Shown here in pieces: positions 35,042-47,994 of a DNA stretch of 64,000 nucleotides. The stretch spans positions 11,842,001 through 11,906,000 of the forward strand of contig OW051471.1 in the NCBI GenBank assembly GCA_932521025.1, written 5' to 3'. The notes beneath the pieces are model-generated. The model ran no database searches, was not told where the DNA came from, and saw only the letters and a list, made by a program, of their open reading frames with translations. This DNA is from Oscheius onirici. Lineage: Eukaryota; Nematoda; Chromadorea; Rhabditida; Rhabditidae. The translations under genes were made by a program, and so were the position numbers. The stretch's first letter is position 1. The number at the start of each line of letters is the position of its first letter.

Positions 35042-38000
35042 ACTTCTAGATTTTCTGGTTACTGTAGCTTTACTTGCAGCATTGTACTTGTCTAGTTACT
35101 GTAAATACTGTAGGATCTGTAGGTCATATTTGGAGTCCTAGGCTTGTTTCTACTACTCCTATTTCCAGTTGGAACTGGACAGTACCATTGTTATCCGTTT
35201 GCTTCTTTTTTTTCTGTTTTTACATAGCAACTGAAAGAAATCTCTATTTCTCTCTCAGTTTTCTTTGTTTCCTACTGAATAGATTGTGAGAACAGTAGTG
35301 GCATATTTCTTTGTCTATTCTAAAATTGCAGTCCATAAACTACTTGCGAATCATGAGCACCGAGGTGGGTAGTTGTAGGTTTCTTCCAGAAAGGATCGCT
35401 ATTGGACTGAATACAGTAGATCTAGTCCTTGTTACAAAAGAGTGGTCCCATCTTCTGAGCAATGCTTGTTTGTTTATTGTTTTGTTCACAGACTGTCTTT
35501 TTTGGAAAGAGTTAGTATATGGAACCTGTCTCCCGAAAACTTTCAACTTTCATCTCGTTCTCTATTTTTTTATCCTAAAAAGCCCCATTTGATACTTTTC
35601 AAAAAAAAACTTTATCTTTCCTCTCTAAGTCAATAAGAATTCAAACCTGTTTCAGTATCTGTAAAAACTACTAGATCTCAGAAACTACTAGAGAACGGTA
35701 TTTCGTAATTTTTCCTGTCTTCCAGTTCTTGCTCACTGGTTGGAATACGGTAGGGCTCTGAAATGGTAGACTAACAGGGACTGAAATTTATCAAACCACT
35801 TCTTAAAGGTCATCTTCTTCTTTCATCCCTAAATAAATCCGATCTATTGAATATTCCCAAGCGTCTTCCCTCTCTCTAAATATAGTCTGCTCATTTGTCC
35901 TTCACCGCCTACCCTCTTACTCGTTCAACGAAATCCATGTCATGGTCTCCCCTCCCTAAAAGTGTCCTATCCGCTCTTTTGAACTCGGGGCATCAAACCG
36001 ACGAGAGCGTCTCTCTCGATCTTTTTTTTTCACCAGGGGGACATTCAGATTGATCGCACACACGGGTCTGCACCCGAGTGCTGTTCACAATTTATAGCTT
36101 CTCCTGGCTTCATCTTTTCCTAGCTGACTGACGGTACGGGTTCTTTCGTCTTTGGTTTGTATTTTGAGAACAATTTGGCCGGTTCTTCCATCTTTGAGAC
36201 TAAATTTGGCCGTGTTTTGAATTTTGATCGGCCCGAAAAAAAAGGAGTCTTATCAGAAATTTCAAAGGTCTCCCGTTCTGAACACTAACACACAGTTTGT
36301 ATTGCCCGAAAATATTTTTCAATCTTTTTTCCCCAGAAATCCCCTAGTTTTGAGACTGTACTATAGAAAAATTAGATTCCAGCACGAGAGCCACATATTC
36401 TTTTGCTCCTGACTAAACATCTCATTTCATCGTGTCACTTGTTATGTCGGAATTATTTTGAAGACTAGTCACCGTTCTTCTTGTATCCCTCATACAGTAG
36501 CGCTGGCTTAGCCTCCAGCTACGATCTCTGCTCCTCTATTCCTGTCTCTCTATTTGTTCTTCCACACAAACTGTCCCCTACTTTCAAAGATTAGAAATCA
36601 ATCAGGGAGTGTTCTTCTATTTTTCACTCTGTTTGTTCAAAAACTCGCTTTCATCATTCTTCCCTGATAGCGTGGAAAAACTCCAACCAAATCTGGGGAC
36701 TGACAGTTGCATTCCTGTTTTCGATCCATCACGAAAGTTCGAAGGATTGTGAGAGACCGAGAGGGACAGAGTGACAGAGGGACAGATGGACAGAAAGACA
36801 GAGGGACAGGGAGAGAGACAGAGTCGGAGAGACTGAGGACTTTCCCAAAAAAAACCCCAATCATTTGATCTCGTCAGTCCTGGGTTCAGAGCCCGACAGT
36901 TGTCGTTTCTGCCCTCTCGACTCAGTTGTTTCTATGTTTACACCACTCTTCACTCTTGAACTCGTCCAATCAATGAGATTCTCATAGGACACTTCGTTTT
37001 CTCATACACTCTTTACCGGTCTCTCTCCCCCACCATTCAATTTATTTTATTGCTGTCACGCACATGGCGCGAATCCAGTACGTGTGCGTGACGCGACAAA
37101 ATGTGGGTAAAATCTTCCGAAGGGAAAGGACAAGAGATCAGTTTCTATATCCAAAAAGGGGAGAGAAGACGAGGTGTCCTAGACTTTGTTTCAAAACGGC
37201 CCAATTTCCAATGACTGGCGAGTCTGTCGGGTCCGTCTTGATGTGTTTACCAAAGCTTTGACCCGTCATAGCGAGTAAACAGTACTCCCTGTGGACAGTC
37301 GAGGGCACCAACTGGCACCCCACGGCATTCAGCTCCTTTTACCTCCCCGTGATTAGTCACACATGCTCTCTTTTGATAAAATCACGTACTCGGCAGGCTT
37401 TCGTTGATTGTATGAGCCTGATGCCGATTATGGAGTCCTCGAGTGCAAGCTGACTAAACACTGCCACAAATAGGTAGGATTAGTGAGATGGGATTTTTTT
37501 CTGTTATTAGAGACTGAGTCAGGGATCAGCTGTAGCTTTTCTCTGTCCCTTTGCTTTCTTTTTTGCTGTTCCACCTCCATTCCACTAGACCCCACTTCCC
37601 CTGCTCCCTAATTTAGAAGCTCTTTGAGCGCCGAACCCTTGATCTCACTCCCTTATGTACTAGCCTGCACTCTCCAAGCACACGCTTCTCAAAATTAATT
37701 CATCTGGTCGTGGTCGGAGAGAAGAGCCCCGACTAAACTCCATTCAGAGATCCGTGTCTCTCTTTTTTTCTGCAATACGTAGATTGTTTTCTCTTCTTGA
37801 GAAGACTTTTCGTGTCCCCCCAGTTTTAGATATTTACCGCTGCTTCTCATCTATATTGCCACCTAGGACAGAACGAAAACAATTAGAGGAGAGCAGAAAA
37901 AGTTGGCTTCCAGGGGGAAAATAGAACGGGAAAAGTACGAGAATGTTCGAGAACGAGAAGTGATTAATATCTCTTGCCTTGAACGTCTCCTGAACATTCT

Positions 38001-39103
38001 GTTTTCTTCTTAAAAGCACGGATTAATCTACTGGTTTCTGTTCTAAAAAGGTGGTATCAGTACAAGACTTTGGCAGGGAAAATGTCAACGTGATCATTTG
38101 TATTTGGTCAGAAAATGTGGGAAAATGACAATTAGGGTTGAACTTTGAGGTTTTTAGATTGGGGTAAGATCATTTATGTGTTCTTTGAGGTTTTTGAGAG
38201 AGTATTTTGACGCCAATTTATGTAGTTTTTTTGAGTTTTTTTTCCGAATCACTTGTATGTTCTGATAATCACACCTTTCATAGTCAGAGCATCGAAATCC
38301 TTCAGTACCACGGGGTTAAAGGACTGGATTTTTTTGTACGTGATGCGTTTGGGGAAAAACAAATTTGATCACCTGTCCGAGCTGTCTTTCTTGCCTGTTC
38401 TAATTCCAAAATCAGCGATTCTCTCTATTTTGACACAAAGACAAAACTTTTGAGTCAGAAAGTCAATCTGAGTGTCTGAGAGTCATAAGGAACGAAACTT
38501 GGTTTTTTCACTCCCCTTTTCTTAGTCAGTTTACAGACATTTTCTTTTCATTACTGTTCAAAAAAAGCCTGGCCCAACCGTTCCTCTTTGAACGTTTCAA
38601 AAACCTGATGAGCACATCATTTAAGCCTACCACACTGTGTGTTCAATCAACCTTAAAAAAAAAGTTTCTAAGAACTGACTATTATTGGGAGAGAATTCTT
38701 AGAGATTCATACTAGTCAAAGGTAAAGTAATAAGAGTTTTTTTTAGCTTTTTAGAAAAGAAAGCGGTTTTCCGACTCATTGCCCAAAACATACAATTTCT
38801 GTTCTCTGCTATGCAAATAGACCGGAAGTTTCATTCCCTTCCTTTTTTCCGGGGCTTACAAAAGTACTTTTTTTATTGTTTTCCCCCTCTCCAAAAAGGA
38901 GGAAGTTTCTCCTATTTTTCCTCGCCCATACGTAAACATTTCTTATCAAAATAGCGCCTGATTCCGGGCAAAAAGAGCTCTTAGGGAGAATAATACTGAT
39001 GCCCTCCCTCGCTTATCCTGAATAAGAGGACTTCCTCTTCCACTCGTTCTTCATCTTTTTATCCTCTTTCTCACTTCTTCTTTTTCAGACAAATGTTCTT
39101 CGG

Positions 39104-42100
39104 ATGCTGTTAGTTTTGTTCATTTTGGTGCCAGTGGCCTTGTTGGCCCCGACTGGGACAACAGACCAGCCAACTACTACCACTGCTACCTCTTTTCATC
39201 CCGACTGTGCCGATCCGCACAATAAGGAAGTCGCCTGTACTGTACATTTAGGTCAGCTTAATTTTTTTTTCGGTTTATTTTATTTTGCTGAGATCTTTTT
39301 TAAACTTGCCTCGGGTTCAATTCTCACGTAATTCATCTGACTTTTCGCAAAAGTATCGACCTCCGAAAAGGTCGCGTGCAATGAATATACGATTTGAACA
39401 TTTATTTTCTCTTGTGTCGATTTAAACATTTTCAGCTGGCTGCGATGATGAAGTGCTACCTGCTGTGCAGAGAGGTCAAGAACCCCCGGAGCCGCACGAT
39501 CTGCGCATTGAGACGTTCTCAAAGGCGACGGCTCGCGGCAACAAAAACTCTCATCAGCTGCATGTCGATCTGTCGTGGCAAATGCCGCCAAAAAGTGAGT
39601 GATCAAAGATTGTGGCTGCAAAAGGCAGAGTTATAATTAGAGCGGGGCATAGATGGAAAGTGCTGTGAGTGAGGGCAAGCCATAAATTGGAACACTTGTA
39701 CCGTAAAGGAGCTCCCACAAAAGTCGAGTTTCGGAACGTTAACGCCTACCGCAACCTAGCCACTCAGGAAGCACCCATGAGTCTCTTCGGAACTCAGGTT
39801 TGAGTCGGGAAGAAACTTTACGTCTTACCGTAAAGGAAGCCAACTGGACCAAACTTACTAGTCAAAAAAAGTTATGACCTGTCAAAAAATCAGGCTAAAG
39901 ACTCATCAAAGGTAGTATAGTTCCTGTTTTCTGAGCCAGACCACCTGCTTCGCTAAGCTCTTTCTAGCACGATGATGGTCTGAGAATCACCAGAGTCAAT
40001 GGGTATCCAACATTTCCCGAAGGGGGATCGGAGAAAGCTCGAAAGCTGATTTCACTGAGAAGGGGGTCCTATATAGAAATCCAACTGTGACGACACCGTA
40101 CCTCTTTTCAAATTTTCAAGTCAAAATTAGAACAGTACAATTTCGGCCTCTCTGTCCCTCTGTCTCTCTCTAAAAAAAATCAAAAATGAGAACTATGAGT
40201 CTAAATAAACGACTATTTCAGATGAGTCAGCCAACCTGAAGGCCTTCAAGCTAGAAATCCTGGATCCCGAGGGAAAGAAGACCTGTTTCAACTTCAACGT
40301 CTCCAAGTTCAGCTTCAACGAAGATGCTGCCTCTGTAAGTTTTTTCAAGCCAATTTTAACAAAAACCAACTCTTTTCAGCCCCGCTTTCACTTCACCTCC
40401 GACAGCATTTTCGACTTTTCCAAGACCTACACGGCAACTTTGTTCAGTTTTCCAGCCAGCCAGGACAAGAAACCCAAGGCTAGCAAGACGAAAACGATGC
40501 CGGCAGATATGGAAATCAATGAGGATCCGGAAAATATCACGGAGTACTGCAAAACACATTGTGAGTACAAGTTTTTAGATATTTTTTTGAGTTTTTGTAA
40601 ACTGACAAAGCGACAAATAAAATTTCCCTTTTCAGCGCATCCCGAAGCCTCCAAATGGACAGCCGGCTTTAGGAAGATCTTCCTCCAGTCAATTACTAGA
40701 ACGATTCAACTGGAATTTGTTGGAGCCCCACCACAGTTTTGCTTTGAAGAATACGAGGTCCGACTGTTGGATGAGACTGGCATTGAAGTGCTCTTCTACA
40801 CCATCATCAAGACGACCGAAATGAAGAAGGAGTTCCACGAGAACAAATGGGTCTCTTTCGGGGAGTACAACTTCACGGGATTGGATGTGGGTTTATGGTT
40901 TCTTTTACTTTGATTTTAAATATAAGGTACCAAAATTTTCTCTAGACTCCTCAGATCACTTACATGCCAAACACTTACGTATATAGTCTGTTCAAAAAAT
41001 AGAGAGCAATATTTGAATTGACCCGCGCTTTTTCATTGGCTGAGTATCCAATATTTACATGCTCTAACGTGCTACGCAGCTAAATTCCCGCCAATTTGAT
41101 TTGAAAATTGTTCTAAGAAGAAAGCGCGGGCCAATTCAAAAAATGCTCTCTACATTTTGAACAGACTATACCGTAAAAGCTCTAATATAAGCATCCACAT
41201 ACGCAATTACGTATGTATTTTTTTTCCGAGTGAAGCTATAATTTTTTAACCTTTTTATTATTTTTCCTCAGTAGCTGTCTATCTGTCTGGAAAAAATAGG
41301 CGGAAAGTTAAGAAAAAATCTTTTCAATCTGAAAAAAATGTGTACGTAATTGCGTACGGGGGTGCTTATATTAGAAGAAATACGGTAACAAATCTGACCG
41401 AACTGAACGCTAGTTACCTTTCGAAAAATAACCTTAACGTAGGACTTTTAGGTTTTTTTAGACCAGGAAAGTTTTTTAAATCTGCCAGTTTTAAGAGGCC
41501 AAATTTCACTTAAAGATTAATCCATTCTGGTTGTCAGTCTCTTACTGTAAATCTGACGCACTCTCCTTGACCATTTTGTCAGTATACTTGAAGTGATTAC
41601 TCTTCCCCAGTCGGTTCTGTTTCCCGATGTAGTTCGTCGACCCAATAATCTATGGTTTGTTTAAAAAAAGAGAGCTCGACCATAACCCATTTAGTTAGCC
41701 ACGACACCGGAATAACGCCAGAAAACTTGACTGAGTATCCTACGTTTCCATGTTATAAGGGTTTCGTGTGGAAACAAATGGGTTACGGTCGGGCTCTCTT
41801 TTTTGAACAAACCATAGCGCGTGCCAAATCTTCACCTTACGTATTATTAATTGACGAATAATTGCGTACTAGCGGCCAAGCTATTTTATTCGAATTTTTA
41901 CTGTATTTTTTCATACGCAACTTTGCGCAAGGAAAAGTACGCAAGTTGAAGATTTGGCAACAGCTGTAGTCTGATTTAATTACCCTCTTCGTTTTCAGCT
42001 CGACGTCGACTACATTCCCTCCGTCATTCCTGTCGACACTGCTGCCGATGGCCGCTGTCTCTGTCCCACCAGTGAGCAGCACGGAGCCTGCAGTTGCATA

Positions 42101-43841
42101 GCGGCAGACTGGAAGAAGGTCCGACTCCACAAGATCCAAAAACCGCAGCTGGCTGTGAACAGTACTCTTCCCACGGTAGTTGGGGAGCACAAGAAGGAGA
42201 GTCAGATCCAGACGTACGTTTTTTGAGCATTTTCTAACCACGAGGAACTTTTTTAGGTTCCTCTACGCTCTCCTAATCATCCTGGTTATTCTGGGACTGA
42301 TGTGTGGAACGGCCATGTTCGTGCTCTACTTTTGCAAAAAGTGCAAGCCTGTCGAGAAAACGACTCGAATTCGATTTGTCGGCAATTCGATGAATGGAAC
42401 GGCCGCGGCCGAAAATAACGTACCGCTGATTGCACAATGTGAGTGCAAAACGATATAAAATTTAAAGAAAAATATTTCATTACAGGCAAAGTCTCTCTGC
42501 TGATCATCTATTCCCACGATGGCCCACTACACGAAGCTGCTGTCATTGCTTTCTCTGAACTTCTCCGAAATAGTTTCGGCTTTAATGTTCATCTCGACGC
42601 CTGGGACATGGATGAGATTGAACAGAATCTGGCTGAATACGTCAACTCGGCGATTGTCAGGGCCGACAAGATTATCATCATCAACTCCTTGGGGGCATTT
42701 GTAAGAACGAAGGCAAAACATACGAAAGAGGATCTGATCGAGAGAATGTCGCCTTCTCCGACTGATGGACTCTTCACCATGCAGATCGATTTGGCTTTAC
42801 AGTGAGTTTCATGTCCCTCTGTCCCTCTGTCCATTTGACAATCTAATATTTTTCAGACACGCCAGAGTGGTCTCGATGCGCTTCTCCTACACTCCCTCCA
42901 GCTGTACCATCTACTCTCTCACTCCGCTTCTCCAGTACTCTGTGCCGGATAATCTTGGGCTCTTGGTAGCTTCGTTGGCCGATAGTACTCTGAAGAACGA
43001 TCCTCGACTTACTGGCTTCAGTCCAGAGATCTCCAAGCTCAACACAGCTGTCCGTAGGATGCAAGAGTACATTGAGAATGAGCCGCATTGGTAGGAATTT
43101 TTAATGGAGAGGAAAATATTTGGGTGTTCAGGTTTAAAAGACTTCATCACCGAGTTCTGACGGTTCCGGTAATAGAAAAGATTCCGGTTTCTGTGACACC
43201 ATCGTCGCCACGGGCAAGATCTCCCGTTCTTCCTGAGAGAACTCCGTTGATTGTGACGGAGATTGAGGTGAGTCGGGGGACTGACAGACTGTGAGACACA
43301 GAAACCAGGCATGGACACCGGGATCGTGCCAGCAGTGCGCACTTTTAGAGGAACCATGAAAACTTGGTACCCAATTTGAATATAGGCTCAAAATGCCATG
43401 CCGAGCTTATGTTTAAAATGTGTGCCGAGTTTTTTTTGCTAAAGTAGTCTTCCCCCGAAAATGCGCCTTGCTGGCACGGTCTCGGTCAACACTGACACGG
43501 GCCCGGTGTCCATGCCTACCATTGACAAGAGCAATGGCTGATAGACTATTACTGAACGAAATCTGACCTTTCACCTTCAGGAAGAACAAGAAGTCCCTGC
43601 CGTCGTTGGCCCAGAGTCCATCCCCGACGAGCCAATGGAGTCTGGCTTCTACAGTACGACGATCCAGACCACTGAAGATTCCGAAGAAGAGGGAAGCGAG
43701 CAAGCAGCAACGCCGGAAGAAGTCAGAGACAAGCCCCGGATACTGGGTACGATTCTGGAACCGAAAGATCCCCGTCACGCCGAATACAGTGGCGATTCTG
43801 GAATCATCTCTGACCTGCAGAGTGCTCACATAACTGCCTAA
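39104..43841 (+). CDS. IL-17-receptor-like protein with SEFIR domain
   Basis: Single-pass receptor of the IL-17 receptor class (ILCR type in Caenorhabditis), which signals through SEFIR-SEFIR contacts. Eleven exons (39104-39251, 39436-39594, 40222-40334, 40380-40560, 40636-40886, 41999-42213, 42257-42438, 42486-42801, 42857-43090, 43132-43267, 43581-43841) close in phase to 731 residues. A signal peptide (MLLVLFILVPVALLAP) leads a cysteine-containing ectodomain of about 340 residues. The transmembrane helix is at about 357-380 (LYALLIILVILGLMCGTAMF), then CKKCK. The SEFIR domain is at about 417-600 (VSLLIIYSHDGPLHEAAVIA, FGFNVHLDAWDMDEI, ADKIIIINSLGAF). An acidic tail follows. The 1.1-kb intron 5 holds three MITEs. 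The donor of exon 1 (GTCAGC) is weak. AATAAA at 44236. Confidence 0.9.
40982..41170. mobile_element. MITE family B, copy in a receptor-gene intron
   Basis: Nearly the same length and sequence as 27111-27304, including CATTGGCTGAGTATCCAA and GCTACGCAGCTAAATTCCCG. Directly followed by a family A element. Confidence 0.88.
41169..41387. mobile_element. MITE family A, copy in a receptor-gene intron
   Basis: Ends TACCGTAAAAGCTC and AGAAATACGGTA; the interior has ACGCAATTACGTATG and GTACGTAATTGCGTACG. It abuts the family B element on its left and appears to share the TA with it. Confidence 0.85.
41650..41817. mobile_element. MITE with CTATGGTTTGTT ends, receptor-gene intron
   Basis: Inverted ends CTATGGTTTGTTTAAAAAAA and TTTTTTGAACAAACCATAG, plus CCATAACCCATTT/AAATGGGTTACGG. 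The ends resemble those of family B (TATRGTYTGTTYAAAA), suggesting the same mobilising transposase. Third MITE in the same intron. Confidence 0.8.
43287..43451 (+). repeat. 165-bp direct repeat, copy 1 (last intron of the receptor gene)
   Basis: It matches 43863-44027 with a constant offset of 576 and no difference seen. It contains CAGGCATGGACACCGGGATC; a partly inverted relative of its left part lies at 43461-43525 (CCCGGTGTCCATGCCT), so copy 1 looks like one end of an inverted-repeat element. Confidence 0.9.
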
Positions 43842-43862
43842 TTTGCCATGTTTTGGGGGAAC

Positions 43863-44027
43863 GACTGTGAGACACAGAAACCAGGCATGGACACCGGGAT
43901 CGTGCCAGCAGTGCGCACTTTTAGAGGAACCATGAAAACTTGGTACCCAATTTGAATATAGGCTCAAAATGCCATGCCGAGCTTATGTTTAAAATGTGTG
44001 CCGAGTTTTTTTTGCTAAAGTAGTCTT
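43863..44027 (+). repeat. 165-bp direct repeat, copy 2 (3' UTR of the receptor gene)
   Basis: Starts 22 bases after the stop codon. The two copies bracket the last exon. Their identity implies a recent origin. Confidence 0.9.
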
Positions 44028-44241
44028 TGCTTTTTTGAGATATTACTCTCCGACGGGTTCAAACTGTTACAAGTTCACTCTCCTCATATGTCTACCCTCC
44101 TCTAGTGTTCGATTCGCCTCATATTCCTCTTCCACTATAAATACAAAAAAAATTATGATCTCCATTCTCGGGCTAATTGTATATATCAAAAAAAAATCTG
44201 TTAGATGTTCTACATGAAGAATCCTTCTCGGACAGAATAAA

Positions 44242-46696
44242 TATTTATCAATTTCACTGTATGAATCTAAGCAGCTAGCGTGTTCGGACCTCTTCGACCG
44301 AAAAGAAGAAGAACCTTCGATAAACAGACGGAAGTTATCTGAGGATCACAGTTTCATCTGTACCGGAGATCCCTCAGCTTTACCAGATTCAAAGAAGACG
44401 AAATCTGGAAAGTCGCAGACCAATTTGTTCCAGTTCAGATGACAAGACGTGATCTCTTCTATCCTGTGGTTTTGGCACGTTCTGCCGTTTATTCAAACTG
44501 TCTCCCCAATTTTTATCTGTAAAATGTAAAATGTTTCAGGCTCTTCGCTTTTCGGGCCATGGTCTTAATAATTGGCTGCCTCTGTCACCACAGTCTAGAC
44601 AGTTAGACAGCTTAAACAGTCTTTGTCAGGTGGCTTGAGGATGTGGCTGGTAAAATTCAAAAAGCGGATAGTATTCGACGTCCTTGTTGTCATACACCGA
44701 ATTCAAGCAAATTTCTGATCAAAATATGTTTTGCTGCCCAAAATGAACGTTCTCTCTGCCAATTTATTTTGTCTGTTTATTCACCGTTTTCTGCATTGAA
44801 TAGAAGAATCCACGTGACGGAGTCAGACTCCCGCAAGCTGACTCAACATAACAGTATCATCTTCCCAAAAAGCTTCCAAATGTGAGGGGTCAAAAAGAGT
44901 CGTGATGAGCTCTCCCACCATCAACGGCGACAAAAACTAACAATCGGGAGTGATGCGTCAAGGAGTGCGAAAACATTGGGCGGGAGTGAACTAGTATGTA
45001 CAATAGCTCTTATCTTTCAGGCCCTGAGAGAAGGTCTTGTCTTGTTCTCTATCTATCGATTTGGTCCATAAATTTCCTGTCCAAAACTGTTGGAATGACA
45101 ACCTTTTTTCTCTCGACCCCAACCTCGTAATAAACAATTACGACCCTCCTCCCGGTCACATTGTGTCCGCCGCTAAACGAGTTAATGGACACTACCAACT
45201 GGCCCAGTGAGTTTTGGAATAGTCTCGGAAACCTTTGGATGACCTAATTCTCTTGTACGTGTCAACTTGTGTGGTTGACTTTGTTATTTCTCTCTGCCCT
45301 TCGGACTGCTGTTTTTTTCACATTCCCCGACCTTCCATCAAAAGTTTTCTGCTTCATTGAACTCGTGTTCCGTTCGCTATCCTCAATTCCACTGGGACAA
45401 TGAACTCTTTGGGTCCTTTAATGATATTTTTTTCTTGTTAATCTGCGTTTAGGCAACGTTAAAGAGACAGTCTCATTATAGCCAGAAAGGAAAGATCTGA
45501 AAAGCCCGCGCATTCAAACCTCAAATAATGAATTTTTGGGGGTTTACTCGTTCTATGCTCATTTTTTCGACCTCTACTTATTCTAATAATTTTCTTTCTT
45601 AAAATAAATAAAAATGGAAAAAATGAACGTAAACCCCCTAAAAATGTAAAAATGAAATTTGTCGTGGGCCCCGCCACAAAGTTGCCTGATTTCCGTGATC
45701 ACTTGTTCACACACAACGGGACTGCCCCTTTAAGTAGCGCTATTTTTCTGCTAGTAGATGCGGTTGGAAGAGTTTCGATCCGAACTTCTCCAGTCCCAGT
45801 TGGTCCGGGGCCGACTAGACTGGCGAGAGATGCCAGAGAAGACTACCCTTGTTCACCCAAAAGACATTCAGACCACTGTTTTTGTTGCAAATATGGGACT
45901 TCTGACCCGCTTTCGTGGCTCACATTTCTGTATTTTCGCATTTCTGGGAACATTCTGGCAAAGCTAAAAGTGCCATTTTTGAGTCTTTCACGAGCTTTCA
46001 TAAATTTCCTCTTTTCAAAAATCATTTTTCGAACCCCCGTAAGTGCTCTTCAAACTGAAGTGTAATGCCACTGAGGTTGGAGGACTATGTTCTCGGCGAA
46101 AATATATATTTCTCGGCACATTCCTCATCAGTTCAATTACTATAAAACATTCAAATCTGCAAGTCCTTCCAGAACTGAAATCAAATCCTCTCGCTTGTCG
46201 CGTTTTTTCATCTAGGACTTTTTAAGATGCCCAGCTGTGTTCCAGCTGTGTCCTGCCCATCTTCCGCGCTGGCAGTTCAACGAGAAACATGTGTAGTTTT
46301 CTGCTATTTTTCTCCTTTGACCAACATTTTATTCAAGAACTTTAAAAAAGGCGTTGCTATCCTAAAAAAGGTGAAGAATCTATGCCTCAATGAGCTCTCG
46401 TTCCTCCCGTATCGCTGATCTTCCCCTTCCATTATTTGCTCTCATTTTTAAGGCTAGCACCTCCAAATAGTTCTTTGCGGTTAGTCGTTTTTCTATAGAG
46501 AAGTGAAAAAAATTTATTTAACGGTAGGAATAAGATTTGAATTTTAGGAACGGGACAAAACAATGAGAGACGGGAGTTTAGATAAGAAGTTCAGAAAGTT
46601 GTGGGGAAAAGTAGGATGGAACAATTGGAGAATAATCTGTAAAAATCAAAAACTAGAAAAAACCGTAGCTTATACCTACTTTTTTTTAGCAAAGCG
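44242..46696. other. Gene-poor interval
   Basis: I saw no supportable gene, RNA or element. Open frames near 45650-46060 have no clear protein character. Confidence 0.4.
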
Positions 46697-47867
46697 CTAG
46701 ATTTGGGTACCCAAGAGGATGACGTCTTTTGGAATCTCAGTCGGCTCCAGCATCGAGATTTGAATTCTTGTTTGCGCTAAAAATTTCTTCATTAATTTGA
46801 GTATTTTCACTTACGAGTTGTAGTCATTTCATCCATTTTGAACAGCGTGTTTCCCTTTGCAAAGCTGATACGAGCTCCCGGCCTGATTGCCAATGCCCTT
46901 AAATATGATTCCTTTCATAAGCAGCTTACTTTTCAAACTTACTTTGCTTTGATGAATCGCCCATTCTCGTTGCTTAGGTTGTAAGGGACACAGAACGATC
47001 ACTAAAAGAGCATTGTTAATATTCTGGACGAAAACATACTGCAATGTCCGGATCAACATGAAGGTATGTAAAAGGCGCAACGGCAAGGACAGTCATCATA
47101 TCGGCTCCAGAAGGAGAACTTTAAAATTTTTGATTTTTGGAAAAAGTTCTGGCTTACTGATGATCCGGTCTCGTCATGTGAAGCTCGTTCGTGCAGTGAA
47201 CGACGAATAGACGGACCATTTGAACTGATCCTCTGAGCAGAGAATAGTTCAGAGGCCGGAGTCCTCCGTCGTCTTCAGCATCTAAGCTTTTTTTGCAGCT
47301 GAAAGCAAAAAAAATTGAGAACGTTGTAGCAGTTGACAAACTCTACAACTTTTCAAAACATCGCAAAGATTGAAAATGCTTTGGCCACAATGAAAATTTG
47401 CAATAATTTTCAATAACTCTCACCTCTGCATGACATCCATCTGGTGCTTGAAAGTCTTAGGACTTGAGGAAGAAAACATGATCATGTAGTGAAAGCTCGA
47501 GGAGTGCATCTGAAAGAATGCAAATTTCTTTAGAAAAAAAATTAAGAAAAGATGTAAAGTGTGAAGGAAGGACAACATAGAAAATGTCGGCAAAATGTAG
47601 GGGACGCTTGAGGAAAAAACACTGTACTTGGTCCTGTGGCGATTACCGACAGCCGCGAAATTTGAATACTATGGCCGAACCGTTGTCGGTCTCTCTTGAT
47701 GACAAATGAGCGCGGAAAAACCGAGGAATTCAAATGAGAGTAGGACAAGAAATACTCGGTCTCAGATCGGAGGATAAACGGAGCGGTATTGAGCTGATTT
47801 ATCGACCGCGGGGGATTGCTCGACTGTTTACAGCTGACCCAGAGCGATTGCGCAACACTGCCGGTTT
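46697..47867 (-). CDS. Unrecognised multi-exon gene, 5' end missing, one nonsense codon
   Basis: Seven exons in phase on the minus strand: 47647-47867, 47424-47509, 47158-47298, 47040-47118, 46943-47001, 46815-46897, 46697-46776 (stop). All boundaries have GT/AG with CAG, TAG or AAG acceptors. Translation includes SINQLNTAPFILRSETEYFL, SSVFPRSFVIKRDRQRFGHS, LRPLNYSLLRGSVQMVRLFV, LAIRPGARISFAKGNTLFKM and a C-terminus PKDVILLGTQI. The only break is TGA as the first codon of exon 46943-47001, although phases on both sides agree. I do not recognise the family. No start was found: a LINE relic begins about 130 bp upstream (47995). Confidence 0.65.
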
Positions 47868-47994
47868 CTATGAGAATATTTGAAAAGCTGAATATCTTAC
47901 GTTTGTTCCTACATTCAATTTATTCACTTCAATTTATTACGATGTCACCGTGTTCACGTGCCGCATTTTGTGCAGGTTCCATTGAGCAGGGTTT

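Larger units (their letters stand above)
26525..39103. other. 12.5-kb gene-poor region
   Basis: No protein gene could be supported. It contains the family B and D MITEs, the 28608 foldback element, a SINE, a LINE relic (31060-31480), a MITE at 34814, and CT/GA-rich low-complexity tracts (around 32210-32300 and 36750-36840). The many open frames of 60-90 codons have no protein-like composition and no consistent splicing. Confidence 0.5.

Noticed and set aside
45652-46065. Open frame of 137 codons
   Set aside because: No splice context, protein-like composition or recognisable motif; overlapping frames of similar length occur on both strands.
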